Origin: JAJDUF01 sp965214295
GTDB lineage: Bacteria > Chloroflexota > UBA11872 > UBA12225 > JAJDUF01
Assembly (NCBI GenBank): GCA_965214295.1
Contig: OZ243944.1
Location: 620,001 to 684,000 of the forward strand
Length of the DNA stretch: 64,000 bases
Reading direction: 5' to 3'
Below the pieces are notes generated by a model, which was given only the letters and a program-made list of their open reading frames with translations, did not search any database and had not been told where the DNA came from. This document shows positions 51,419 to 58,757 of the stretch, piece by piece (position 1 is the stretch's first letter; each line of letters begins with the position of its first letter). Both the position numbers and the translations under genes were made by a program.

Positions 51419-51711
51419 ATGCCAGTGCAGATCACAAATACGGGGCGCCCCCGAGGAAGTGCGCGACGAACTGGCGGCGCGTGCCGCGGTCCATGCAGGA
51501 ATTTCTACGCGGCGAGCTGGAACGTATCGCGTTGCGGCCCTCCATTGATGTGTAGCTGGAGGAAGTCCGCCGCCGCAAGGCAGCGGCAGGAACCCCGGGC
51601 CTCGTCTGCGAGCATCTTGCCGGCCGGAGACGCGGGCCGCAAGTGACAGCCGTCGTTGACGCGCCCGTGCTTGTCGCGGCCCTGGCCGCCTCGGGCTATC
51701 AAGGTGAGTAG
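51419..51711 (+). pseudogene. Decayed VapBC (FitAB-like) toxin-antitoxin pair
   Basis: Three overlapping pieces in shifted frames read as a FitA-like antitoxin: MPVQIxIRGAPEEVRDELAARAA, then MQEFLRGELERIALRPSIDV, then LEEVRRRKAAAG. They are separated by a small indel and a TAG. At 51643 a GTG-initiated PIN start (VTAVVDAPVLVAALAASG) is cut by a stop after about 22 codons. Both genes are dead, and no intact partner remains nearby. Confidence 0.75.
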
Positions 51712-51746
51712 GCGGAATCCGAGGCGCACGATTCTGCTAGGCGTAC

Positions 51747-54113
51747 CTAGAACAAGCTGGGCTGGACCAAGCGCTTGCGCGGGTCCTCGGCGGCCTTGAG
51801 GAGCGGAAACAGGCGGTCGAACTCAGCCTTATCCGGGCACAGCACGGCAAAGCGCCGCGCCATGTCGTGCAGGCGGCGGAGCAGATAATCGCGGTCCTCG
51901 TCGTCGGCATAAGCGCCGGTCGGCGCCAGTGCGCCGTCGCGCCGCTGGTAGACGGTGATCTGCTGACCGATACCCACGCCACGCGCTGCCTGGGCCAGCC
52001 GCCGGAGGCTCGGGTTCTCGAAGGTCCGTCTGGTGATGCTCTCGCGCCGCGCGAAGCTCTCCACCCCGAGCGCGCCGGCGCGAACTGCCTCGGCCGCCTG
52101 GATGTAAAGCTCGCTCACGTCGTCGAGCGAGCCGTCAATGAGGGCCAGCGTTGCTTGCTCCGCAAAGCGGCGCAAGTACGGCTCATCGCGCCGACTACGC
52201 AGGCTGCTACCCGTCGTCACCAAGGCCCGGTCGTAGGTCACAAGCACGTAGGTCTTCTGCTTCAGCGAGAGCATCCCCAGATAGCGGCCGTCGTGCGCCA
52301 AGTGGATACCCGCCGGAAGCCGACTCCCGACCGCCTCGATCAAGGCTTCTTCTGCTGCCTCGTCCCGCACCTCCGGCGGCGGCACAAAGTAGACACCGTC
52401 GGTATCCACTTCGATCACCTGGCACCCGCGCTCTTCCAGCCATCCGATGACCTGTTTGATGAGCTGCTGTCCAGTCGTGGTAATCTGCCGCGACGCCTCG
52501 TAGTCGTTGAAGTTGGCCCGGCCGTAGCCGAGATAGCCGAAGAACGAGTTGATGAGGATCTTGAAGCTACCCTGGATGGAGTCCCAGTAGGTCCGTTCGG
52601 CACCGTGGGCGGCGCGCATCCGCTGTTTCGCATCGAGACGACGGCGGGTAAGCTCGGCCAGCAGCGGTAGGAACACGCCGAGATGATCCGACCGCGGCGC
52701 GATGCGGTAGTGCAGCATGATGGCCGGATACAGGCTTTCTACGTCGCACTTGACCACCGGCCGGAAGACGCCCGTCGCCCGCACCTCGGTATAGCCCCCG
52801 GGGTAGGGCTGCGGCTGCTCCGGCCGCGGGACGCCGTAGCCGGCTGCAAGGTAGGCGCGGATCAGCAGCGCGTTGATCTTCTCGCCTGTGCCGCCGCCGG
52901 CGACATCCTGAAAGGTCCGGGGGATGAGTTGCGTCTGGTAAAACTGCGTCGGTGTCACGACGGCACTCAGGTCGCGCACGTCGCGGGCGTCGTCCAGCGC
53001 ATAGTCCCGCAGCCGTTCCGGGTCGCGCCGCCACACGTCGGCAATATCCGCACGATCCACGTAGACACGACCCGGCCGTTCGAGACCTAGCCCCGGGATC
53101 ACCGCCTTGAGACCGTAGCTTTCCAACGCTCCGGCGGTATCGTATTGCTGCACTTGCTGGTAGGTGTCAATGATGTGCCGACCATGGATGTGGACCCGTG
53201 TGGTTGGCAGCAGCCGGGCACCAACCTTGTACCGGTCCGTGCGTTGCCCCACCCGGATAGCCGAGCGGTCACGTCCCCACCGGAGCGGTACCCGCAGCCG
53301 TTTCGCGCGGGCCGCCAGATACGGCAGATCGAAGTCAAAACAGTTGTGCCCCTCGATAACGTCGGGGTCCAGATCGCGTATCCGCTCGGTGACGGCGTGT
53401 AGCAGCGCCGCCTCCGAGCCGCGTTGATCCGCGATCACTTCCTCGAAGCCACGGTTGTCGGTCAGGGCCACCATCAAGACCCGCGCCTCGGGCGCCTCCG
53501 GCTGGAGTGAGGTAGTCTCGATGTCTAGCTGCAAACGGTGGAGATCATCGAAGGTCATGCCGCCAAAGAGTGTCCGCCCGCCCCGCACGAGGTACTGGCT
53601 CACCAACGACGGCGGACTGACGTAGTCCACCTGCCGCGCACGCAGCTCGGCCAAGGCGTGGGTCAAGTCCGACCAGCGGGCAAACGTGACCAGGTGGTCC
53701 AGGCCACCACCTGCCAGTCGCTCGCCAAAGTTCCGGCGGTCGTTCTCGACTGGGTGAAGCGTAGCAGGGCCGGAGCGTTGGCGAGCGCGTGCTGCACCAC
53801 CGATTTCCATATGATTGTGCAGTTCCGGCGGGTGCCCACCGCGCAGCGCCTCAACCTGCCGCTCCCCGGTAGCCAGCAGTGGCAGCGCGGCGGCGGCGAC
53901 GAGCACCCAGGGACGGAACTCGTCTACCTCAGTGATGACGGGCGCTGCGGGCTGGTCTGGGCGGTCACGTACCGGCCGCCGGTAGAGCGTGACGGTCCCA
54001 GGGCCGGCCGGCTCTACGGCCACAATGCCAGGGAGCGGATCGTGGCCATAAAGCAGCGCCTGCACGTCCGGCGCGCCGTTGATCCCGCCGCGAGCCGTAG
54101 TCTCAGCCATCAT
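51747..54113 (-). CDS. Family-B DNA polymerase with 3'-5' exonuclease
   Basis: A 788-residue polymerase. Exonuclease motifs: LDIETTSLQ (Exo I), EGHNCFDFDLPYL (Exo II), YALDDARDV (Exo III). Polymerase motifs: CDVESLYPAIML (motif A), KILINSFFGYLGYG (motif B), EVDTDGVYF (motif C, both Asp present). The C-terminus is QPSLF, a good match to the bacterial sliding-clamp-binding motif (Q-x-x-L-F). It is probably a repair or translesion polymerase like Pol II. A stem-loop at 53791-53823 adds HNHMEIGGA near residue 100. ATG 54113 has only G-rich sequence upstream. It is divergent from queG. Confidence 0.9.
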   Translation of the reverse strand: MMAETTARGGINGAPDVQALLYGHDPLPGIVAVEPAGPGTVTLYRRPVRDRPDQPAAPVITEVDEFRPWVLVAAAALPLLATGERQVEALRGGHPPELHNHMEIGGAARARQRSGPATLHPVENDRRNFGERLAGGGLDHLVTFARWSDLTHALAELRARQVDYVSPPSLVSQYLVRGGRTLFGGMTFDDLHRLQLDIETTSLQPEAPEARVLMVALTDNRGFEEVIADQRGSEAALLHAVTERIRDLDPDVIEGHNCFDFDLPYLAARAKRLRVPLRWGRDRSAIRVGQRTDRYKVGARLLPTTRVHIHGRHIIDTYQQVQQYDTAGALESYGLKAVIPGLGLERPGRVYVDRADIADVWRRDPERLRDYALDDARDVRDLSAVVTPTQFYQTQLIPRTFQDVAGGGTGEKINALLIRAYLAAGYGVPRPEQPQPYPGGYTEVRATGVFRPVVKCDVESLYPAIMLHYRIAPRSDHLGVFLPLLAELTRRRLDAKQRMRAAHGAERTYWDSIQGSFKILINSFFGYLGYGRANFNDYEASRQITTTGQQLIKQVIGWLEERGCQVIEVDTDGVYFVPPPEVRDEAAEEALIEAVGSRLPAGIHLAHDGRYLGMLSLKQKTYVLVTYDRALVTTGSSLRSRRDEPYLRRFAEQATLALIDGSLDDVSELYIQAAEAVRAGALGVESFARRESITRRTFENPSLRRLAQAARGVGIGQQITVYQRRDGALAPTGAYADDEDRDYLLRRLHDMARRFAVLCPDKAEFDRLFPLLKAAEDPRKRLVQPSLF
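53791..53823. repeat. Stem-loop with conserved 19-nt loop, copy 2 (in CDS)
   Basis: Loop CACCGATTTCCATATGATT (53798-53816) differs from copy 1 at two of 19 bases. The stem is shorter (CTGCAC/GTGCAG) and unrelated beyond its first four pairs. Translated as HNHMEIGGA in the DNA polymerase. Confidence 0.75.
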
Positions 54114-54235
54114 GCCCACCCGTCCCCCTAGATCGTAGCAGCCGGCTGCGCTGCTAGACTGAACTGAGCGCCGGCCGGCAAGCTGAGGAGTGACCGCTAA
54201 CGGCTGGTGACCACTACCGGCTACGAAAGAGCACC

Positions 54236-55384
54236 ATGAGTGCCGGTTTGACGGAGCGTGTCAAGGCCTTAGCGCGAGAGGTCGGTTTCGACCGCGCCGC
54301 AATTAGCGACGCGGAGCCGCTGCATGAGGCCGAGCGCCGGATCATCGCCAGCATCTCCGCCGGTTACCTGGACGGCCTACACTGGTTCACGACCGAGCGA
54401 GCGCAGCGCGCCACCCACCCGGACACACTCCTACCGGGCGCTCGGTCCATCATCGTCCTCAGTGCCAGCTATCTGGCCCGGATGACCCCACCGGAGCCGC
54501 AGCCAGGGCGACCGCGCGGCCGCATCGCACGCTACGCTTGGGGCGCCGACTACCACCACGTCCTCCGGGACATGGCTCGCATGCTCGTCGAGCGGCTGCC
54601 CGCAGCGGCCGGCCGACCGGTGGGGAGTCGGATTTTCGTGGACAGCAGCCCGCTCGCCGAACGGCCCGTCGCCCAGCGTGCGGGCCTGGGCTGGTTCGGG
54701 AAGAACACGAACATTCTGCTGCCCGGCGCCGGTTCCTGGTCGTTCCTGGCGGCCGTCATCCTCGACCTCGACCTGGAGCCGGATCAACCGTTACGCAAGA
54801 CCTGCGGCGCATGCACACTCTGCCTCCAGGCCTGTCCCACTCATGCTCTACCTGCTGCCTACGTGCTTGACGGCCCCCGGTGCATCTCTTTCCTGACCAT
54901 CGAGCTGCGTGCGGCCATCCCCCATGCCCTGCGACCACAGTTGGGCGCTTGGGTCTTCGGCTGTGACGACTGCCAGGAAGTGTGCCCGGTCAATCGCAAA
55001 GCGCCAACGGCCCGGCTTGCCGCGCTGCGCCCTCGCACCATAGACGACGCCTACCCGGAGCTACTCCCGCTGCTGGCCCTCGACGCCCAGGGCTTCCGCG
55101 CCCGCTACCGCGGCACGCCGATCACGCGCCCCAAACTGTGGGGGTTTCAGCGCAACGTGTGCGTGGCGCTGGGCAACGCCGGCGATCCGGCGGCCGTACC
55201 CGTTCTCAGCCGCGTGCTGGCAGACAAAAGCCGGCACCCGCTCGTCCGCGGCCACGCCGCCTGGGCACTCGGCCGTCTCGGTGGTAGTGCGGCACGGCGC
55301 GCCCTCACCGCCACCGTCAGCAGATCGCTCGACCCGACCGTACAGGCCGAGGTGCAGGCGGCCCTGGCGATGCACCAAAGCTAG
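54236..55384 (+). CDS. queG: Epoxyqueuosine reductase
   Basis: A 382-residue QueG. It has the cobalamin-binding N-terminal domain with VDSSPLAERPVAQRAGLGWFGK (Asp136 as acid; quoted in part as DSSPLAERPVAQRAG), two [4Fe-4S] clusters with Cys190, Cys193, Cys196, Cys200 and Cys243, Cys246, Cys250, and C-terminal HEAT repeats. It makes queuosine in tRNA anticodons from epoxyqueuosine. The last ~95 bases of the gene form the start of a 770-bp tandem repeat that carries the MNT-HEPN cassettes. Confidence 0.93.
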   Translation: MSAGLTERVKALAREVGFDRAAISDAEPLHEAERRIIASISAGYLDGLHWFTTERAQRATHPDTLLPGARSIIVLSASYLARMTPPEPQPGRPRGRIARYAWGADYHHVLRDMARMLVERLPAAAGRPVGSRIFVDSSPLAERPVAQRAGLGWFGKNTNILLPGAGSWSFLAAVILDLDLEPDQPLRKTCGACTLCLQACPTHALPAAYVLDGPRCISFLTIELRAAIPHALRPQLGAWVFGCDDCQEVCPVNRKAPTARLAALRPRTIDDAYPELLPLLALDAQGFRARYRGTPITRPKLWGFQRNVCVALGNAGDPAAVPVLSRVLADKSRHPLVRGHAAWALGRLGGSAARRALTATVSRSLDPTVQAEVQAALAMHQS

Positions 55385-55404
55385 AAGCGCCGGGGCGTGT
55401 GCGC

Positions 55405-55410
55405 TATGAT
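55405..55410 (+). promoter_or_regulatory. -10 promoter of cassette A
   Basis: TATGAT, 18 bases before the mntA start, with AGAGG as ribosome-binding site between. The same lies at 56175-56180 in cassette B, so each cassette carries its own promoter. Confidence 0.45.
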
Positions 55411-55427
55411 TCCCTAGAGGACATGCC

Positions 55428-55718
55428 ATGGAGCCGGCTGCACTGCTCAAGGAGCACCGGGAGGCGATCCTCCGTCTCGCGGCCCAACACGGCGCCTCGA
55501 ACGTCCGGGTATTCGGCTCCGTCGCTCGCGGCGAGGCCGATGCGGCCAGCGACATTGATTTCCTTGTTGATCTGGCGCCCGGGCGCAGCCTGCTGGACCA
55601 TGTGGCCCTCTGGCAGGACCTGGAAGACCTGTTGCGCTGCAAGGTGGATGTGGTCAGTGAGAAGGCCCTGCACTGGGCTATCCGGGAAACCGTTCTGCTC
55701 GAGGCCGTACCTTTATGA
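55428..55718 (+). CDS. mntA: MntA-type nucleotidyltransferase antitoxin, copy 1
   Basis: A 96-residue minimal nucleotidyltransferase with FGSVARGEADAASDIDFLVD: Gly30-Ser31, and Asp42 and Asp44 as metal ligands. In known MntA/HepT systems this enzyme adds AMP groups to the toxin's active-site tyrosine and so silences it. The gene overlaps hepT by ATGA. Its first ~50 residues are identical to copy 2; the rest differs (SLLDHVALWQDLEDLLRCK). Confidence 0.9.
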   Translation: MEPAALLKEHREAILRLAAQHGASNVRVFGSVARGEADAASDIDFLVDLAPGRSLLDHVALWQDLEDLLRCKVDVVSEKALHWAIRETVLLEAVPL

Positions 55719-56056
55719 GAGACGAGAAGCTGCCGCTCATCCAGATACTGGAACGTATCCAACGCATTCAGGCCTATACCCAAAATGGCCGAGCGGCTTT
55801 CATGCGGTCACCGATGGCGCAGGATGCAGTCATTCGCAACTTCGAGATTATTGGTGAGGCGGCTAAACGTGTTGCGCCTGAGTTGAGACAGGCTCATCCT
55901 GAAGTGCCTTGGCGCAGAGTTGCCGGCTTCAGAGATGTGCTTATTCACGCTTACGAGAGAGTTGATCTTAGCGAGGTCTGGGATATTGTCGAGCGAGATG
56001 TGCCTACGCTCAAGCGTAATATCCAGCATGTCCTCGCAACGTTCGACACGAGTTGA
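55715..56056 (+). CDS. hepT: HepT-type HEPN ribonuclease toxin, copy 1
   Basis: A 113-residue HEPN protein (DUF86 group). The ribonuclease motif Rx4HxY is FRDVLIHAYERVD: Arg73, His78, Tyr80, where Tyr is the residue AMPylated by MntA in characterised pairs. The last 22 residues (VERDVPTLKRNIQHVLATFD) are identical to those of copy 2, although the first 90 are only about 40 percent alike. Overlaps its antitoxin by four bases. Confidence 0.9.
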   Translation: MRDEKLPLIQILERIQRIQAYTQNGRAAFMRSPMAQDAVIRNFEIIGEAAKRVAPELRQAHPEVPWRRVAGFRDVLIHAYERVDLSEVWDIVERDVPTLKRNIQHVLATFDTS

Positions 56057-56174
56057 TTGCGGCACGGCGCGCCCTCACCGCCACCGTCAGCAGATCGCTC
56101 GACCCGACCGTACAGGCCGAGGTGCAGGCGGCCCTGGCGATGCACCAAAGCTAGAAGCGCCGGGGCGTGTGCGC

Positions 56175-56180
56175 TATGAT
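56175..56180 (+). promoter_or_regulatory. -10 promoter of cassette B
   Basis: TATGAT in the same place as in cassette A, 18 bases before mntA copy 2. Confidence 0.45.
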
Positions 56181-56197
56181 TCCCTAGAGGACATGCC

Positions 56198-56488
56198 ATG
56201 GAGCCGGCTGCACTGCTCAAGGAGCACCGGGAGGCGATCCTCCGTCTCGCGGCCCAACACGGCGCCTCGAACGTCCGGGTATTCGGCTCCGTCGCTCGCG
56301 GCGAGGCCAGCCCGGACAGCGACATTGATTTCCTTGTTGATCTGGCGCCGGATCGTAGTCTCCTCGACCTCGGCGGTCTCTGGTGGGACTTGAACGACCT
56401 CTTGGGTGGCAAGGCAGATGTCGTCACGGAGCAGGGCCTCCGGGATCGCATCCGTGAACGGGTCCTGCAAGAGGCAGTTAAGCTGTGA
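56198..56488 (+). CDS. mntA: MntA-type nucleotidyltransferase antitoxin, copy 2
   Basis: A 96-residue nucleotidyltransferase, FGSVARGEASPDSDIDFLVD, with both Asp ligands kept. The first 36 residues are identical to copy 1. After the DxD segment the sequence changes to DRSLLDLGGLWWDLNDLLGG and KADVVTEQGLRDRI, so the pair-specific C-terminal half has been exchanged. Overlaps hepT copy 2 by ATGA. Confidence 0.9.
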   Translation: MEPAALLKEHREAILRLAAQHGASNVRVFGSVARGEASPDSDIDFLVDLAPDRSLLDLGGLWWDLNDLLGGKADVVTEQGLRDRIRERVLQEAVKL

Positions 56489-56826
56489 GAGACGACCGCG
56501 AACGCTTGACCCATATGCTGGAGGCTATCGAGCGGATCGAGCGATATGCGGCTCGTGGTGAACAGGCTTTTCGGCGAGAGGAGCTGATCCAGAATTGGAT
56601 GGTACGAAACATCCAAGTGATTGGTGAAGCGGCGCGTGCTCTGTCGCCGGTTTTGCGGGGCAACTACCCGGACATTCCTTGGTCGAGCATCATCGGTATG
56701 CGCCACGTGCTCGTGCATGACTACTTCGATGTTGATCTTGACATCGTATGGCAAGTCGTCGAGCGAGATGTACCTACGCTCAAGCGTAATATCCAGCATG
56801 TCCTCGCAACGTTCGACACGAGTTGA
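56485..56826 (+). CDS. hepT: HepT-type HEPN ribonuclease toxin, copy 2
   Basis: A 113-residue HEPN protein with GMRHVLVHDYFDVD: Arg73, His78 and Tyr80 are all kept. The body differs from copy 1 (YAARGEQAFRREELIQNWMV against YTQNGRAAFMRSPMAQDAVI), while the last 22 residues are the same. Both toxins look intact, so two MNT-HEPN pairs with different specificity may be active side by side. Confidence 0.9.
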   Translation: MRDDRERLTHMLEAIERIERYAARGEQAFRREELIQNWMVRNIQVIGEAARALSPVLRGNYPDIPWSSIIGMRHVLVHDYFDVDLDIVWQVVERDVPTLKRNIQHVLATFDTS

Positions 56827-56828
56827 TT

Positions 56829-56960
56829 GCGGCACGGGATTGGGACTTGAACGACCTCTTGGGTGGCAAGGCAGATGTCGTCACGGAGCAGGGTCTCCGG
56901 GATTACATCCGCCAGCGAGTGCTGAAGGAAGCGGCACCCCTACGACAGCCAACCGGCCGT
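56829..56960 (+). pseudogene. Truncated third cassette (mntA 3' part only)
   Basis: GCGGCACGG, the first nine bases of the unit, is joined directly to TGGGACTTGAACGACCTC, which matches the copy 2 core from 56383 over about 62 bases with one mismatch. It then differs (LRDYIRQRVLKEAAPL against LRDRIRERVLQEAVKL). It lacks the nucleotidyltransferase active site and any hepT. Confidence 0.8.
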
Positions 56961-56970
56961 CTGCCGCCAG

Positions 56971-58719
56971 CTATTGCGCGCGCGGTAGGGGAACCGGTGG
57001 GGGCGTGTCGGAGGCCGTAGGAGCCGAATCGCTCGTGCCGGTGTCCCCCGACGGCGGGGGTGACGGGGTTATTTCCGGCGGATATGGTTCCTGCTCGGTA
57101 TTGGACACCTGCTTGATGTCGGGGACAACCGGCGGATATGCCAATCCACCGTACCCGCCGACCGCCGTGTCCTCATTGGCCGCGATATTCAAGAACGTGG
57201 TCCGCGGCGCGTCCGTGCTAAACCGCCGCGCGAGTGGTGCCCCGGACAAAGCCGCTCCCCGCAGGTCATGCGCGCCGCGCCCGAGGCGCAGCACGTACTC
57301 CGTGGCTGGCGCTAACGGCAGTGTAGGCACGATCAGCAATCTCGTCGCGTCGTTCTGCCACTCATAGCGCATCGGCGCCGGCGGCTCGAACTCTAGCGCC
57401 GCCTCGACCGAGGCCGCATCCATCGAGGCACTGAAGCGTAACTCCAGCTCCGGCTGGACGGTCACCCCGCGAGCGCCGTCGGGTGGTGAGGCCTCGATCA
57501 CTCGGGGCGCCGCCGGATCAATCACCCCGACGAGCAGCCACGCGCCCGCCAACTGTCCGGCCATCAGGACTACCGCGACAACACTCAGCACCGCGGTTGT
57601 CAGGCGCAGCAGCGGCGTGGCGGCGAGCCTCAGCAGCGCAGTGGCCGCCGCTGCGGGCCATCCGCTTGACCGCTGCGGACGAGACGTTTCGGGAGCGAAC
57701 GCCACGTCGGCCATCGCGCCCGCATCGCTCGGAGCAGTGATCGCCGGGATTGCGGCCGCGTCGGTGTCTGCATCAACGAGCGCCAGCGCGGCGCGCGGCA
57801 CCTCGGGCAGTGACCACGATGGCGGCGAATCGGTCACGTCCCCCTCGGCGGCGACGGAAGCGACCGCCTCCGTCAGCGCCGCTCCCGACTGGTACCGATC
57901 CTCGGGGCACTTTGCCAAGCCCTTCGCCAGCATGGCCTCGGCACTCGGCGGCAAGCCGGGAGCCAGGTCACGCACCGACGGTGGCGGCTGGTGGAGGTGC
58001 GCCAACGCCGTAGCCATTGGGGTGTCCGCATCGAACGGCACCCGGCCAGCGAGAATCTCGTACAGGACGACAGCGAGCGAATAGAGGTCCGAGCAGCCGG
58101 TCACGGCCCCACCCTCGATCTGCTCGGGTGAGCTGTAGTGTGGGCTGCCCCAGAAGTCCCCCGGCTGTGTCACCCGGATGGTAGCCTCGCGCACCTGCGC
58201 CAGACCGAAATCGGCCAAGATCAGTCGGCCCGTCTCGGTGAGCAGGATATTACTGGGCTTGACATCGCGGTGGAGCACACCCTGCCGATGCGCGTAATCC
58301 AGTGCGCTCCCCATGGCTTGCGCCGTTGCCAGAGCGAAGCACAGCCGCTCTACCGGTCCACGGCGACCACGCAGCTGATCTGCCAGCGTGCCGCCCGTCA
58401 CAAGCTCGGTGACAAGATACGGCAGATCGTCAACTTCACCGGCATCGAAGATTTCGAGAATATGCGAATGACGGAGGGACGCTACCGACCAAGCCTCGTG
58501 CTGCAGGCGAGTGCGTGCAACCGTATCGGCTGCGACAACGGCCGGCAGAATCTTGATCGCTACCGCACGCCCCAGCATGACGTGGACGGCCCGGTACACA
58601 TAGGCCATGCCCCCCCGGGCCAAGAGTGCCTCGATCCGATACGCGCCAATGCGGCGGCCCGGCCGCAGGGGACTGGCGGCCCATGGCTGCCACAGCCGAG
58701 TCTGCTCGGTGGCACTCAC
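56971..58719 (-). CDS. Membrane Ser/Thr protein kinase with C-terminal Ig-like domain
   Basis: A 582-residue kinase of the PknB kind. The Gly loop LLARGGMAYVY (33-43), Lys56 in VAIKIL, HRDVKPSN (150-157) and DFG (170-172) are all intact. One transmembrane helix at about 375-400 is followed by an extracytoplasmic domain PRVIEASPPDGARGV..RFSASMDAASV, which resembles bacterial Ig-like (Big_5) folds, and a Pro/Thr-rich tail. GTG 58719 is preferred, with AGAGG upstream. It follows the HlyD-like gene by 38 bases on the same strand, so they are probably co-transcribed. Confidence 0.88.
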   Translation of the reverse strand: MSATEQTRLWQPWAASPLRPGRRIGAYRIEALLARGGMAYVYRAVHVMLGRAVAIKILPAVVAADTVARTRLQHEAWSVASLRHSHILEIFDAGEVDDLPYLVTELVTGGTLADQLRGRRGPVERLCFALATAQAMGSALDYAHRQGVLHRDVKPSNILLTETGRLILADFGLAQVREATIRVTQPGDFWGSPHYSSPEQIEGGAVTGCSDLYSLAVVLYEILAGRVPFDADTPMATALAHLHQPPPSVRDLAPGLPPSAEAMLAKGLAKCPEDRYQSGAALTEAVASVAAEGDVTDSPPSWSLPEVPRAALALVDADTDAAAIPAITAPSDAGAMADVAFAPETSRPQRSSGWPAAAATALLRLAATPLLRLTTAVLSVVAVVLMAGQLAGAWLLVGVIDPAAPRVIEASPPDGARGVTVQPELELRFSASMDAASVEAALEFEPPAPMRYEWQNDATRLLIVPTLPLAPATEYVLRLGRGAHDLRGAALSGAPLARRFSTDAPRTTFLNIAANEDTAVGGYGGLAYPPVVPDIKQVSNTEQEPYPPEITPSPPPSGDTGTSDSAPTASDTPPPVPLPRAQ

Positions 58720-58757
58720 TAACGCATCCTCTCGAAGCGCAAGCAATAGCGTACTAG

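Larger units (their letters stand above)
55289..56058 (+). repeat. 770-bp tandem unit A (queG end + MNT-HEPN cassette)
   Basis: First of two units spaced exactly 770 bases. The left part (55289-55577) is almost identical to 56059-56347 and the right part (55988-56058) to 56758-56828 with one mismatch. The core between them has diverged. Confidence 0.88.
56059..56828 (+). repeat. 770-bp tandem unit B
   Basis: Second full unit. It begins in the duplicated queG end (frame no longer joined to queG) and runs through mntA copy 2 and hepT copy 2. A third, truncated unit follows from 56829. Confidence 0.88.
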
